A stretch of 64,000 bases of DNA from Paenibacillus xylanexedens (GCF_007676705.1 NZ_VEBF01000002.1:1-64000); one strand, 5' to 3'. Counted from the stretch's first letter, positions 1 to 8,537 are shown. Numbers and translations: made by a program. The notes: a model not told the origin generated them from the sequence alone.

Positions 1-212
1 ACTCTAGGCGTGGAAATTGCCTAGACAATGCCTGTATCGAGTCTTTTTTCTCTCACTTAAAGACGGAGAAAATATACTTGAATAAAGCGGCAAATAAAGC
101 AGAGGTTGAACTACAAGTGAGCGAATACATATTGTTTTACAACCAAAACCGATTTCAGAAAAAACTAAACGACCGTTCTCCGGTAGAATACCGGGAAACG
201 GCCGCAGCTTAA
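1..212 (+). mobile_element. IS3-family transposase (OrfB), C-terminal fragment
   Basis: This is the last 70 codons of an IS3-family DDE transposase; the rest lies left of the window or is lost. Reading from base 3, the frame shows the conserved block DNACIESFFSHLKTE, which holds the last acidic residue of the DDE triad, then the usual tail YNQNRFQKKLNDRSPVEY and a TAA at 210-212. A degenerate relative lies on the minus strand at 45053-45421. Whether the left part is intact cannot be seen. Confidence 0.85.
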
Positions 213-252
213 ATTTTGTCTTTTTTGTACTGTCTACTTGACAGGGTTATGA

Positions 253-345
253 CCATTTTAGCGGCTTTTTTAAGTTATCGGTACATGTTCTTGTCCCAAT
301 CTAAGGACAAAAAACATTGTGTCATTTCGGATTAGGTAATTATCT
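253..345. repeat. Repeat family A, copy 1
   Basis: This stretch matches the inner part of the copy at 4601-4760. Both have a TTTTAGCGGCTTTTTT hairpin-like piece, an inverted TTCTTGTCC, a forward AAGGACAA and the end ATTATCTGA/ATTATCTAA. Other copies start near 6451, 19810, 44951, 59931 and 62036. The GGACAAGAAC core recurs within and between copies. Confidence 0.6.
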
Positions 346-350
346 GATGG

Positions 351-461
351 ATGCGAATGCAAAAGGGTGCAGGTAATATTAGCTGGGCAACTGAACAATT
401 AGTTAGCGAGCTGATTAAAAGAAAAGTAGGTAAGACGAAAGCTCCTGCATCAAAAGCTTGA
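351..461 (+). pseudogene. Unrecognised coding fragment (C-terminal end)
   Basis: An open frame of 36 codons runs directly out of repeat A copy 1 and ends in TGA. The tail (GAGNISWATEQLVSELIKRK, then lysine- and alanine-rich) has the look of a real protein C-terminus, but there is no ribosome site or matching upstream part. I do not recognise the family. It may be the end of a gene cut by the repeat. Confidence 0.25.
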
Positions 462-488
462 TCTTTGCAAAAATGAAGAGGCTGGCAA

Positions 489-1196
489 TCACTGCTCCCT
501 GTTTTGTAACCATTTAACCGTTCCAATGAGACCTAGGAGTCCGATTAAGAAAACCAGTAAATAACTAGTACCCAACAAGGGAAATAAAGATACTCCGCTT
601 TCCTGCAAATGCAAAGCAGGTACAGACCAAGGCAGATAAGCTCCAATGGCGGTAGGACCGAACACCAATGCCAACATTAAAGTTGTAAATGCAAAGCTGA
701 TCGGTACCAGATAACCACGCGATATACAGGCCAATAGGGCAAGAGGAGCACTTAATAATAGGTGGAGAGCACCAATCATAAGGATTAAGAACAAATAATG
801 TTGAACAATTGCAAACGAAAAGCCGGGAAGTCCGATTGAAAAACCAAGTATTAAGGCATAAGCAAAGCTGATCAACATCATTACAAAACACCAGTATATA
901 ATTGCGACATATTTGGCAATCGCGATTTTACCACGTGATACAGGCAAAACGAGCAAATCCTTGAGCGTTCGATCGGAATACTCTCGGCCAAATGTCCAAC
1001 TTGTTACCAATCCAAACCCCAGCAGCCCAAACACAGATGCATACAAAAACGCAGCCCGTTCAAAAAAAGAAGACCAATTGGGCTGTCCTAAGAACAACGT
1101 GATGACAAACAATATAAACAGAAGCGTACCCCATAAAACAAAGGACCGACGCAATTTGTAAACTTCAACACTACAGGCTGTCAACAATGGTCTCAA
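489..1196 (-). CDS. ABC-2 type transporter permease
   Basis: This 235-residue membrane protein has six likely transmembrane helices and no ATPase motifs, as in BcrB/ABC-2 permeases. The loop GREYSDRTLKDLLVLPVSR after the second helix is the typical cytosolic coupling segment of this family. Its ATG overlaps the stop of the upstream ATPase gene by four bases (ATGA), so the two are translationally coupled and should form one exporter. Such pairs often move peptides or antibiotics, but the substrate cannot be read from the sequence. Confidence 0.85.
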   Translation of the reverse strand: MRPLLTACSVEVYKLRRSFVLWGTLLFILFVITLFLGQPNWSSFFERAAFLYASVFGLLGFGLVTSWTFGREYSDRTLKDLLVLPVSRGKIAIAKYVAIIYWCFVMMLISFAYALILGFSIGLPGFSFAIVQHYLFLILMIGALHLLLSAPLALLACISRGYLVPISFAFTTLMLALVFGPTAIGAYLPWSVPALHLQESGVSLFPLLGTSYLLVFLIGLLGLIGTVKWLQNREQ

Positions 1197-2119
1197 TCTG
1201 GTTTTTCCTCCTTAACTCCGATTACATTGAGAAAATAATGTTCCAAGTTCTCTTCTTCAATGTTAAGCATGGTGAGCAGTACTTCATGTTGAGCAAGCAA
1301 TCTCGCAATATGTTCGGGATGCTTAACGGCATGATCATCCAGTAGCGCAAAGCCGTTATTCGAAGTCGAATGTACCGCATACCCGGAGTCTGAAAGAATA
1401 GCTTGAGCCTTCTGATCATCCTTCGTTCCGATCATCAACTGCTTTCGTCGGATAGTTTCAAAGTCTTTTGTTGTCAGTTCTTCAAGCAAAACGCCTTTGT
1501 GAATAATGCCGATTCGTGAAGCCATTTTGGACATTTCCTCAAGGATATGGCTCGATATAAATACGGTAACCCCTTGTTGAGAAGCTAGAGCTTTCAGCAT
1601 CTCCCTTATCTCGACAATTCCGGCTGGATCAAGCGCATTGGTTGGCTCATCAAGAATCAGAACGTCTGGCTTATGAATTAACGCTTTGGCCAATCCAAGT
1701 TTCTGCGCGTTACCAAGTGACAAATCTCTTGCCTTACTATCCGCATATTGGGTCAAATTCAATTGCTCCATAATTTCGTCAACTGCCCTCGGAACCGGTA
1801 ATCCTCGCAATCTGGCCATCAAACTCAAGTTTTCCCTAACCGTAAAGGTAGGGTAGGCATAGGGAACTTCCACCATATAACCTACTCGTCTTGACAAATC
1901 GGGATTCCCATTCGCCCAGCGCTGACCAAACAAATACACTTCTCCGGAAGAAGGCTTGCTCATTCCGAGAAGAGCTCGGATGGTTGTCGTTTTCCCCGCA
2001 CCGTTCAACCCCAGGAATCCATAGATTTCTCCTCTCTTAACGGAAATCGAAACGCGATCTACAGTGACTTTATTCCCGTATTGCTTTGTCAAGTTAACGG
2101 TTCGAATAATATCTTCCAT
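1193..2119 (-). CDS. ABC transporter ATP-binding protein (BcrA-like)
   Basis: The 308-residue protein carries the full nucleotide-binding domain: Walker A GLNGAGKTTT, a signature written LSLGNAQKLGLAKAL, Walker B VLILDEPTNALDP and the switch SSHIL. The signature is LSLGN instead of LSGGQ, a variant common in the BcrA/CcmA-type group. I chose the ATG at 2119 because GGAAGG lies eight bases ahead of it and MEDIIRTVNLTKQYG is the usual start. An in-frame extension upstream has no ribosome site. It pairs with the overlapping permease. Confidence 0.9.
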   Translation of the reverse strand: MEDIIRTVNLTKQYGNKVTVDRVSISVKRGEIYGFLGLNGAGKTTTIRALLGMSKPSSGEVYLFGQRWANGNPDLSRRVGYMVEVPYAYPTFTVRENLSLMARLRGLPVPRAVDEIMEQLNLTQYADSKARDLSLGNAQKLGLAKALIHKPDVLILDEPTNALDPAGIVEIREMLKALASQQGVTVFISSHILEEMSKMASRIGIIHKGVLLEELTTKDFETIRRKQLMIGTKDDQKAQAILSDSGYAVHSTSNNGFALLDDHAVKHPEHIARLLAQHEVLLTMLNIEEENLEHYFLNVIGVKEEKPD

Positions 2120-2210
2120 AGTAACAGTCCTTCCATAACCTAAATTAAACGAATATAAGAGCCGGCAGCCATATGAGATGTTGAAAAGAATTCCGCCGGC
2201 CTTGTCCAAA

Positions 2211-3779
2211 TCACTTTGCGCGATAAATGGAATTCAAGTAATTCGAAATCGTTGCGGTATCATTAATGGAGGCCCGCAGTGCGATGTAACCGTCGGGACG
2301 AATCAATACGAATTCATTACTTGTTACATCGTAAATTCGATAGGCATTCCCTGCTGCGTCTATTATGCCTTCCACTCTTTCCACATGCGATGGAAGGATG
2401 CAATGCACATGAAGTTCGTCGTAGGTGAAGTTCTCCAAAGAAAGATGATCTGTGCGGTTTACAAAAGCCAAAAGAGTCCAGTGGGGACCACGCAACAGGT
2501 CAAATACACTTCCTGCAAAATCTGTACCTTGCAGACTCTCGGCATTAGGAGCACGATGCCCGGGCAATGAACGGGTAACATTCGTTCGAGCAGACGGGCG
2601 GGTAAGAGAACTTGACCGATAGGAAATGAGAAGCCCACTCGTCAGATCGTCGGATATGGTGCTCAAAGATTGGGACAACCCTCCGCCTTCAGTCGCCGTT
2701 CCTATGACCCCATCCATCTTCTTCGAGCTGTCCTCAAGCACGGCTTGAGCCACTGGGCGGCGCTCCTCATCGTACGTGTCGAGCAAGGCGGTGTCCGCTC
2801 CGCGTATGACAGTTGCCAGCTTCCAGCCGAGATTGTACGCGTCCTGCATCCCCGTATTCATGCCTTGACCGCCGGCCGGCGAATGAACATGAGCAGCATC
2901 GCCGGCAAGGAAGACCCGGCCATTGCGGTAGCATTCAACCATACGGACGTTGACCCGGTAGATGGAAAGCCAGGAAGCATCCGTGAGCCGAACAAGTCCT
3001 GCCCCGGCCCGGCGGTCAAACATGGCTTGATACGCCACTAGCGATGGCTGCTCTGGTTCTTCAATGTCTGCCGGAATTGTAGCCTGCAGCTGCCAAATAT
3101 CGGATTTCGGTAGCGGTGTCACCCCGACCATCCCCTCCGAAGATGTCCAGATATGGATATGGTCACGATCTAACCCTTCCAATCGTACATCGCCAAGATA
3201 CCATCGCTCATCATCATGTGTTTCTCCAACTAGCTGCAACTGAATAAACTTGCGGATATTGCTTTTGCCCCCGTCAGCGCCGACGACATAACGAGCGCGA
3301 ATTTGCTCTTCTCCTTGCGGTGTATTCACGGTTACCGTCACACCATCCAAATCCTGTTCAAGCCCTACAGCTTCCACGCCCAACTCGACTTGACCGCCAA
3401 GCGCCGCATAGCGGTCGCGCAATGCTTTTTCCACATCATACTGAGCAATCCAGACCGGATCACGATAGGGTGTCTCCAGTTCGGCACTGGCTGCAACGGT
3501 AATAGCCGGCTTGTCCACATTCCTGCCATCTGCGGTATAGTAACGAACAGGCAAATCCACAACACCTGTGTCCATAATGTAACGAACGGCCTCCAAATCA
3601 TCAACAACCTCAAGCGAGCGGGGCTGGATTGCTTTGGCGCGAGACGCTACGTTATATAAGGCGCTTCGTTCAATAATACGATGGTCGACGTTTCGACGGG
3701 CAAGGTCACAGGCAAGTGTAAGCCCTGTTGGTCCGGCCCCGACAATGAGAACATCAACAAAAGACTGCACGGTTTTCAT
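2211..3779 (-). CDS. FAD-dependent aromatic monooxygenase (PheA/TfdB family)
   Basis: This 522-residue flavoprotein hydroxylase has the N-terminal FAD motif GAGPTGLTLACDLARR near residue 15, the DG-type motif GADGGKSNIRK in the middle and the second FAD motif GDAAHVHSPAGGQGMNTGMQD near residue 295. The C-terminal 120 residues fit the thioredoxin-like domain of the phenol or polyketide hydroxylase group. The family uses NAD(P)H and oxygen to hydroxylate aromatic rings. The gene is divergent from a TetR gene, and a perfect operator-like palindrome lies between them, so control by an aromatic ligand is likely. Confidence 0.88.
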   Translation of the reverse strand: MKTVQSFVDVLIVGAGPTGLTLACDLARRNVDHRIIERSALYNVASRAKAIQPRSLEVVDDLEAVRYIMDTGVVDLPVRYYTADGRNVDKPAITVAASAELETPYRDPVWIAQYDVEKALRDRYAALGGQVELGVEAVGLEQDLDGVTVTVNTPQGEEQIRARYVVGADGGKSNIRKFIQLQLVGETHDDERWYLGDVRLEGLDRDHIHIWTSSEGMVGVTPLPKSDIWQLQATIPADIEEPEQPSLVAYQAMFDRRAGAGLVRLTDASWLSIYRVNVRMVECYRNGRVFLAGDAAHVHSPAGGQGMNTGMQDAYNLGWKLATVIRGADTALLDTYDEERRPVAQAVLEDSSKKMDGVIGTATEGGGLSQSLSTISDDLTSGLLISYRSSSLTRPSARTNVTRSLPGHRAPNAESLQGTDFAGSVFDLLRGPHWTLLAFVNRTDHLSLENFTYDELHVHCILPSHVERVEGIIDAAGNAYRIYDVTSNEFVLIRPDGYIALRASINDTATISNYLNSIYRAK

Positions 3780-3827
3780 GGATAAAATCCTCCTTAATCA
3801 TTGATTGTGATATGTTGCATTGATTAT

Positions 3828-3847
3828 ACTACACCGTGCAGTGTAGT
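3828..3847. promoter_or_regulatory. Probable TetR operator in the divergent promoter
   Basis: ACTACAC, six bases CGTGCA, then GTGTAGT make a perfect inverted repeat with 7-base arms. It sits between the monooxygenase and its divergent TetR gene, where a self-regulating TetR repressor is expected to bind. Confidence 0.7.
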
Positions 3848-3900
3848 TTGTAAAGTGGAACTCATTTTTGATAGTATACCTATAGGGGGGAAACATAAGG

Positions 3901-4536
3901 ATGGATAATACGGAAAACAAAAAAATCCGCAAAGGCTCTTCAGACAAACGAGCCAAAATTATTGCGGCAGCACGAGACCTGTTTCTTTCAGATGGGTTTG
4001 ATCGTTCCAGCGTCGATGCAGTCGCAGCTAAAGCGGGAGTTTCCAAACGGACCGTTTATGATTATTATGGCGACAAACAGAACTTACTGCTTGCTGTTGT
4101 GGAAGAAACCAGTGAGGCGGTTCTGGACATGATCAAGAAAGGGATATCAGACTACCTCTGGGAATTCGAGGATCTGGAGCAGGCGCTCATCTTATTCTGC
4201 GAACAATTCGTAGCTTCTGCGAACGGTTCGTCCGATTACAGCGCTTTGATGCGTCTGGTTACAATGGAAGCCACCAACTTGCCAGGCTCATTTTTAGAAA
4301 AGCTGGATAACGCAACGGAAGAGGGGATTATCAGGAGGTTTACCGAGTTTGGACAAACCGGACTGCTCGACGTGCCAGATCCTGTAATGGCTACAAAGCA
4401 CTTCGCTGCCTTAACGTTTTTGTTGGTATTTGATCAACCGATAAAAGCAGGCAATTTGGAGGAGGAACAAACCAAACGCATCATCTCAGAAGGCGTACGC
4501 GTCTTTCTTTGCGCTTATGGAAAACGCACTGTTTAA
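3901..4536 (+). CDS. TetR/AcrR-family transcriptional regulator
   Basis: The 211-residue protein has the N-terminal helix-turn-helix of TetR proteins, with IIAAARDLFLSDGFD followed by VDAVAAKAGVSKRTVYDYYGDK. The C-terminal part is all-helical and should bind a ligand. It is divergent from the FAD monooxygenase and shares the palindrome at 3828-3847. The natural guess is that it represses the monooxygenase until an aromatic substrate or drug is bound. Confidence 0.88.
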   Translation: MDNTENKKIRKGSSDKRAKIIAAARDLFLSDGFDRSSVDAVAAKAGVSKRTVYDYYGDKQNLLLAVVEETSEAVLDMIKKGISDYLWEFEDLEQALILFCEQFVASANGSSDYSALMRLVTMEATNLPGSFLEKLDNATEEGIIRRFTEFGQTGLLDVPDPVMATKHFAALTFLLVFDQPIKAGNLEEEQTKRIISEGVRVFLCAYGKRTV

Positions 4537-4600
4537 AACGAAAATCAGCCATCAAACTGATTGCGGTTTTGCTTAACGATAAAAGAATGGTATATATATA

Positions 4601-4760
4601 TGTCGAGGGGCAAGAACATCGTCCCATTGAAGTCGCTATTTTAGCGGCTTTTTTATTTTATCGGTACAAGTTCTTGTCCCGAGCCAAGGACAAGAACTTG
4701 TACCGTTTGCCGACATGGACAAGAACATAGTCCGATTACCGATTAGATGATTATCTAAAT
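4601..4760. repeat. Repeat family A, copy 2 (longest copy)
   Basis: This copy opens with TGTCGAGGGGCAAGAAC and carries four versions of the GGACAAGAAC core, at about 4608, 4670 (inverted), 4685 and 4720. It ends with CCGATTAGATGATTATCTAA. A TCGCTATTTTAGCGGC hairpin with a T-run lies inside and could stop transcription of the TetR gene upstream. The array of repeated sites next to a TGT terminus resembles transposase-binding arrays at Tn7-like ends. Confidence 0.65.
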
Positions 4761-4798
4761 AAAAAACGCTGTATAAGTAGCGTACTACAGGGCAGTTT

Positions 4799-5107
4799 TC
4801 ACATTCTTATTGGAAACAAAGACTCGATAAGAGAAACACGGTCATTTTCGAGTTTGAAGTATAAATTTCCACCACGTTTAGAAAGCTGTCTTGCTGTTAT
4901 CTCCTTTTTACCCAACCGTTTTGCCCAGTAGGGAATGAAGTTACAGTGCGCGGAACCGCATACTGGATCTTCATTTAACTTTGGAAAAAAGCTTCTAGAT
5001 GCAAAATCGAATTTGTCGCTTTTCGCTGTAATGGAGACACCAAGATCGTCTGGTAACTCTTTCAGTTTAGAGAAATCAGGTGTAGCGGTTTGAACCGCTT
5101 CTGGCAT
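4799..5107 (-). pseudogene. PhzF-like isomerase/epimerase, C-terminal fragment
   Basis: The 102 residues match the C-terminal third of PhzF-family proteins, with the characteristic block FFPKLNEDPVCGSAHC and then PYWAKRLGKKEI. Full family members have roughly 260 to 300 residues, so the N-terminal domain with its catalytic glutamate is missing. There is no convincing ribosome site at the first ATG. It is probably a deletion remnant. Confidence 0.8.
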
Positions 5108-5130
5108 CTTATATAAACAAAATCAACCGA

Positions 5131-5165
5131 GCCAAGCCCTCCTTTTACAAAGAGGGGCTTGGATT
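5131..5165 (+). terminator. Rho-independent terminator-like hairpin
   Basis: CCAAGCCCTC and GAGGGGCTTGG pair with a short A/T loop, followed by a modest T-run. No intact gene precedes it on the plus strand, so it may be left over from a lost gene. Confidence 0.5.
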
Positions 5166-5427
5166 GTTTTGCATTCAGAGGTAAGTAACAAGAAAAAACC
5201 AACTGAGAGTGCAAACATTTTGGGGAGAAATGCACCCCTTTAGGGTGGACATTGGAAAAACCCCAGGTTTAACCTATGAAATTCTATGGCGATTAAAATT
5301 ATTTTGACGAATTCAGGGGAGGGGCTCATTTTCATAGGCACGTCTTTCGGATTGATCCATAACGGCCAGAAGCTTAGAGGAAGCCCCATTTTGCAAACTC
5401 CTTCGGTGAAATTTGTAAACCATATAA
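5163..5427. other. Intergenic stretch, no supported gene
   Basis: I see no convincing gene here. A 58-codon plus-strand frame from the ATG at 5286 runs to 5462 but has no ribosome site and overlaps the XRE promoter, so I do not call it. Confidence 0.4.
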
Positions 5428-5487
5428 AATGCAAAGTTCACTTGACACATAATGCAAAGTGAACTATGCTAAAAATGCAAAGTAAAC
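5428..5487 (+). promoter_or_regulatory. Promoter with three 23-base-phased operator repeats
   Basis: TTGACA at 5442-5447 and TATGCT at 5465-5470 are 17 bases apart. Three copies of AATGCAAAGTNNAC start at 5428, 5451 and 5474, an exact 23-base period that brackets the -35 and -10 boxes. This is probably the autoregulatory operator of the XRE gene that follows. Confidence 0.75.
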
Positions 5488-5506
5488 ATTGCAAGGACGT
5501 GATCAC

Positions 5507-5713
5507 TTGAAGACAAGAATTGCAGAACTGCGGAAGCAGCATAAGCTGTCACAGGAAGAGCTGGGACGAATTGTTGGTGTTACCCGGCAAACCATTACCT
5601 CCCTTGAAAGGGAAAAGTATACGGCTTCCCTGATTCTTGCTTACAAAATTGCCAATTTTTTCGGACTCGCCATTGAAGATGTTTTTGATTTCAGCGAAGT
5701 GGAGGAAATGTAA
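5507..5713 (+). CDS. Small XRE-family regulator
   Basis: This protein of about 68 residues is one helix-turn-helix domain, with LRKQHKLSQEELGRIVGVTRQTITSLEREKYTASLILAYKIANFFG. I prefer the TTG at 5507 because AAGGA lies nine bases upstream and KTRIAELRK is the usual start; a TTG at 5489 has no ribosome site. It belongs to the short YozG-like regulators that are often paired with a membrane-protein gene, as here: the next ATG follows its stop directly. The three phased repeats upstream suggest self-control. Confidence 0.9.
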   Translation: MKTRIAELRKQHKLSQEELGRIVGVTRQTITSLEREKYTASLILAYKIANFFGLAIEDVFDFSEVEEM

Positions 5714-6154
5714 ATGGACAAGTACAAGATTAAAGTAAAAACTCGCAAAAACGTACTGTCATTGGTAGCTGCTGCTACGCTATTGATCTATGTAGGACTT
5801 ATATTTTACCGAGGTGGACTACCCGATTTGCCTAGTTTTATAAAGGGATTTCACACAGGCGCTTTTATCGGGGTTGAAGTGGCCGTCGCTTTTTTCCTCG
5901 TCAGGTATATAAAAGCCAGCAATAATGAAGCCGAGCTGAAGAAGCAGTATATTGAGGAGAATGACGAGCGGAGTGTAATGATACTCCAGAGTGCCGGCAC
6001 ACTCAGCATTGCAATCATTCTCATTGGTCTGGGCATTGCCTCCGTGATCGCCGGTTTCTTTAATCCCTTGATATTCTACACCTTACTAGCTTGCTTATTA
6101 TTTGTTTTAATCGTATTTTTTGCACTGTGGATGTATTATGCGAGAAAAATTTAA
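5714..6154 (+). CDS. Membrane protein of unknown function, XRE partner
   Basis: The 146-residue protein has four predicted membrane helices in two pairs (about 14-32 and 46-64, then 92-112 and 119-142). A charged middle loop holds EENDERSVMILQSAG, a pattern seen in DUF2178/DUF3796-type small proteins coded beside YozG-like regulators. The start codon abuts the XRE stop, so the two are co-transcribed. No enzyme motif is visible. Confidence 0.75.
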   Translation: MDKYKIKVKTRKNVLSLVAAATLLIYVGLIFYRGGLPDLPSFIKGFHTGAFIGVEVAVAFFLVRYIKASNNEAELKKQYIEENDERSVMILQSAGTLSIAIILIGLGIASVIAGFFNPLIFYTLLACLLFVLIVFFALWMYYARKI

Positions 6155-6450
6155 GGTTTAGATCAAAGCAGAGGAGAGAGGTGAATGTTTACCGGATATC
6201 AATATATTGGTTCATCTAGCGAAGATTCTTAATAAGACAGTTGATCGTTTCCTAACTCAAGAAGAGAATGATGCTCATACAATCAAAATGAATATACTTA
6301 ATAACAAAGATGACATTTGGAATTAAGTTCTAGAAAGAATAAAAGATCAAACATCTCAGTCAAGTTTTGATAGATGGTTACAAGTACAGCAATTCAAATT
6401 GATAACGATCTCATAATTTCAGGTCAAGAACAGTTTACCAGTGAAAGTAG

Positions 6451-6500
6451 TGTCGGGGGACAAGAACATTGTGTCATTTCGGTTAGTAAATATCTAAATA
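6451..6500 (+). repeat. Repeat family A, copy 3
   Basis: TGTCGGGGGACAAGAAC opens this copy, followed by ATTGTGTCATTTCGG as in copy 1, and by TATCTAAAT at the end. It lies inside a decayed coding region, which suggests insertion. Confidence 0.65.
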
Positions 6501-6553
6501 GTATCATGATGGATCATGTTGCTAGGATTAGATTTTCTTTGAATATAGAAAAA

Positions 6554-6575
6554 GAGCCGCAAGCGCGGCTCAAAT
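6554..6575 (-). terminator. Terminator of the 6579-8537 operon
   Basis: GAGCCGC, AAGC, GCGGCTC form a tight stem. On the minus strand it is followed by TTTTTCT, so it best serves the exported-protein genes to its right. Confidence 0.7.
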
Positions 6576-6578
6576 AAA

Positions 6579-7139
6579 TTAAAAATTAAGATGTAATAAA
6601 GGTTTTATATGATCAGCAGCAACACTAAACTGATCTGAAAATCCCTTGGAACTCTGGTACTCTATCGGCAAGTCATTCAGGAATAATTTGACCTGTTTGG
6701 CCACTTTTAAACGTACTTCAGAATCTGCACGATTACCTTTTAATTGATCCTTTACAAGATAACCATATTCATCTCTAAATATTAAAAAGTCATTGATAAG
6801 AACATTTAGTTCAGAGAAATTTTTAGCATTTTCTTTTAGAAGAGTTAATCGGTCATTCACTAAAATAATGGAAGTATAAACATCAAACATTTGCTCAATT
6901 TCTCCATTAGACCCTACCTCACTGGTTTGAGAAAGTGTATCATCTAATTTCTGTACTCTCGAAACAAAACCAGTATAATAATTCGAATTAACCTCAACTT
7001 CTTTCGTGCTCATTGAGTTTTCAACTAAAATATATGTTGAAGCAATAAGCAACAAAACGACAACGACTATGGTGATTTTAGAATATTTTTTCGTCATCAT
7101 TAATTCAACGTGTGGTTCACAAACGCATAATTTGACCAC
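6579..7139 (-). CDS. Membrane-anchored protein of unknown function
   Basis: The protein has at most 186 residues with a single hydrophobic helix near the N-terminus (ITIVVVVLLLIASTYILVE) and a mostly helical, charged outer part. The start is uncertain: the GTG at 7139 and the ATG pair 13 codons later (MMTKKYSK) both lack a good ribosome site, but the later one gives a normal anchor. It is the last gene of a three-gene minus-strand set of exported proteins. I do not recognise the family. Confidence 0.6.
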   Translation of the reverse strand: MVKLCVCEPHVELMMTKKYSKITIVVVVLLLIASTYILVENSMSTKEVEVNSNYYTGFVSRVQKLDDTLSQTSEVGSNGEIEQMFDVYTSIILVNDRLTLLKENAKNFSELNVLINDFLIFRDEYGYLVKDQLKGNRADSEVRLKVAKQVKLFLNDLPIEYQSSKGFSDQFSVAADHIKPLLHLNF

Positions 7140-7152
7140 AACTTAATAGGGA

Positions 7153-7872
7153 TTATGGTGTTGGTTGTATATAAACCGTACTGTACCCGAGCTTGAGGTG
7201 CAACGTTAATTTGATTTCCGTTTGCCACAGTGAAGTGAAACTCTGCAGCTGCCCCCGAATTTTTCTGGAACCAATAACTTGATTAGCATCTTTCCAACTA
7301 ACATTGTTTGATAAACTAGCGTTATTAGGATTCAAAAAAGTTAAAGTACCATTTTTAGGGTTTGATAAATTTTGTTCTGTACCAGAAGTAAAGCCATTTG
7401 CATAGTTTTCAGCTAGCTTACCAACCAAACTCACGCCAGGAATTCTATAATCGATCAAATCGAATATAAATGAATCCACCGCATGTTTCTTGACGTTATT
7501 CCCCGGATTAGTTTGGATTAAATAAAAGTCTCTATCACTATTTGTTGTAGTTGTTTTCATCTTTGTCTCTATGGCAACAACTGTAGGGATATAATAGGGA
7601 CTATATTGAGCATTTAGTGTATCAAGTCTTGCCCAGGCTTGTATCGATGTGTATTCAAGACTACCTTGACTAGCCATTCTTGATGAAGTAGCCATGACCA
7701 CGGTACTCCAGCCATTTACTGCTTGATTTCCACTGTCGTATTAGCTGCTATAAGCGTTCCCTTTGTGGTAATATTCCCCCATATTTTGTGCATGTACAGG
7801 TACTGAAGAGATTCCAGTGAAAATCAGAATTGCTAGAACAAATACGATATTAAACTTGTTCTTAATTTTCAT
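7153..7872 (-). pseudogene. Exported protein broken by one in-frame stop
   Basis: The ATG at 7872 overlaps the stop of the upstream gene and begins a clear signal peptide (NIVFVLAILIFTGISSVPVHA). After 43 codons a TAA at 7743-7741 interrupts the frame, which then stays open for about 195 codons to 7153. One base change would restore a secreted protein of about 239 residues. The later part contains a long run without cysteine and ends in a beta-rich segment. The family is unknown. A sequencing error or recent mutation are both possible. Confidence 0.65.
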
Positions 7873-8537
7873 TAGAGAACGTCCTCCTCAATGTTGGCTT
7901 GCTCTCTGATAATGTCACGAATTTCTTGCGTCGCGAAATTATCATCGCCAAAAATAAGTACGACTGGACCCTCTTCAATGGTACCCATAGTTACGCTGTA
8001 GATCCCCTCACCAGTTTCAACAATACCTGTGAAACTAACCGTAGAAGGCACAGTAGTCTCATTATCTTGTTTGATTTCAGTTTCAAAACTACCAGTCAAA
8101 AGATGGTTACCATTTTTCAATTCATAATGAGAGACCAAAGAACTCAGAATGGATAAGTTATGTTTCTTTCCATCCATGCTAAGGTCTATACTCCCACCGT
8201 TACCAACAAGATAGTCTCCATCATTTCTAAGTTCTTGATTTACAGTTATTGAATCTTTACTGATAGCTGAACGTAGCTTCTTTCTTAAGGTAGAAGTTTC
8301 ACTTTGTGCTGTTTTAACATTGATACCTAATTTTTTACCAGTCTCAACATTTTCTCTCTTATCAAAGCCTGGTGGAATTTTTTTAGCATTGTATTTTTCC
8401 TTTATATTAAAGGTAACCGGAGTTGAAGCATCAAATGATACTGGTTTTGAAACAGTCCCCACACCTGCAAATAAACTTAGGCTGGTGATGAGAACTAATA
8501 GTCCTCCCAATGAAATTAAAACTTTCTTTTTCTGCAA
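7872..8537 (-). CDS. Exported protein of unknown function
   Basis: The 221-residue protein starts with MQKKKVLISLGGLLVLITSL, a signal or anchor segment, and has no other membrane helix. The mature part mixes charged helix (residues 55-100) with a beta-rich half that includes repeated SFTG/VTMG turns. It is first in the exported-protein operon, overlapping the next ATG by one base. No lipobox or catalytic motif is seen and I cannot name a family. Confidence 0.65.
   Translation of the reverse strand: MQKKKVLISLGGLLVLITSLSLFAGVGTVSKPVSFDASTPVTFNIKEKYNAKKIPPGFDKRENVETGKKLGINVKTAQSETSTLRKKLRSAISKDSITVNQELRNDGDYLVGNGGSIDLSMDGKKHNLSILSSLVSHYELKNGNHLLTGSFETEIKQDNETTVPSTVSFTGIVETGEGIYSVTMGTIEEGPVVLIFGDDNFATQEIRDIIREQANIEEDVL

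Larger units (their letters stand above)
6171..6577 (+). pseudogene. Remnant of an XRE plus DnaA-N-like gene
   Basis: The first part reads ERGECLPDINILVHLAKIL and then TVDRFLTQEE, the second half of an XRE helix-turn-helix domain. The frame continues to DDIWN, meets a TAA, then reads VLERIKDQTSQSSFDRWLQ, shifts by one base and goes on STAIQIDNDLIISGQEQF. That second part looks like DnaA domain I. Repeat A copy 3 interrupts the coding sequence at 6451, after which KYLNSIMMDHVARI resumes. The first helix-turn-helix half is missing. The decay is clear; the DnaA-N assignment is from pattern only. Confidence 0.55.

Noticed and set aside
4509..4730. Frame overlapping the TetR end and repeat A copy 2.
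   Set aside because: It is out of frame with TetR, and much of it is the repeat, which explains its open reading.
5286..5462. 58-codon plus-strand frame upstream of the XRE gene.
   Set aside because: It has no ribosome site and runs through the XRE promoter and operator repeats.
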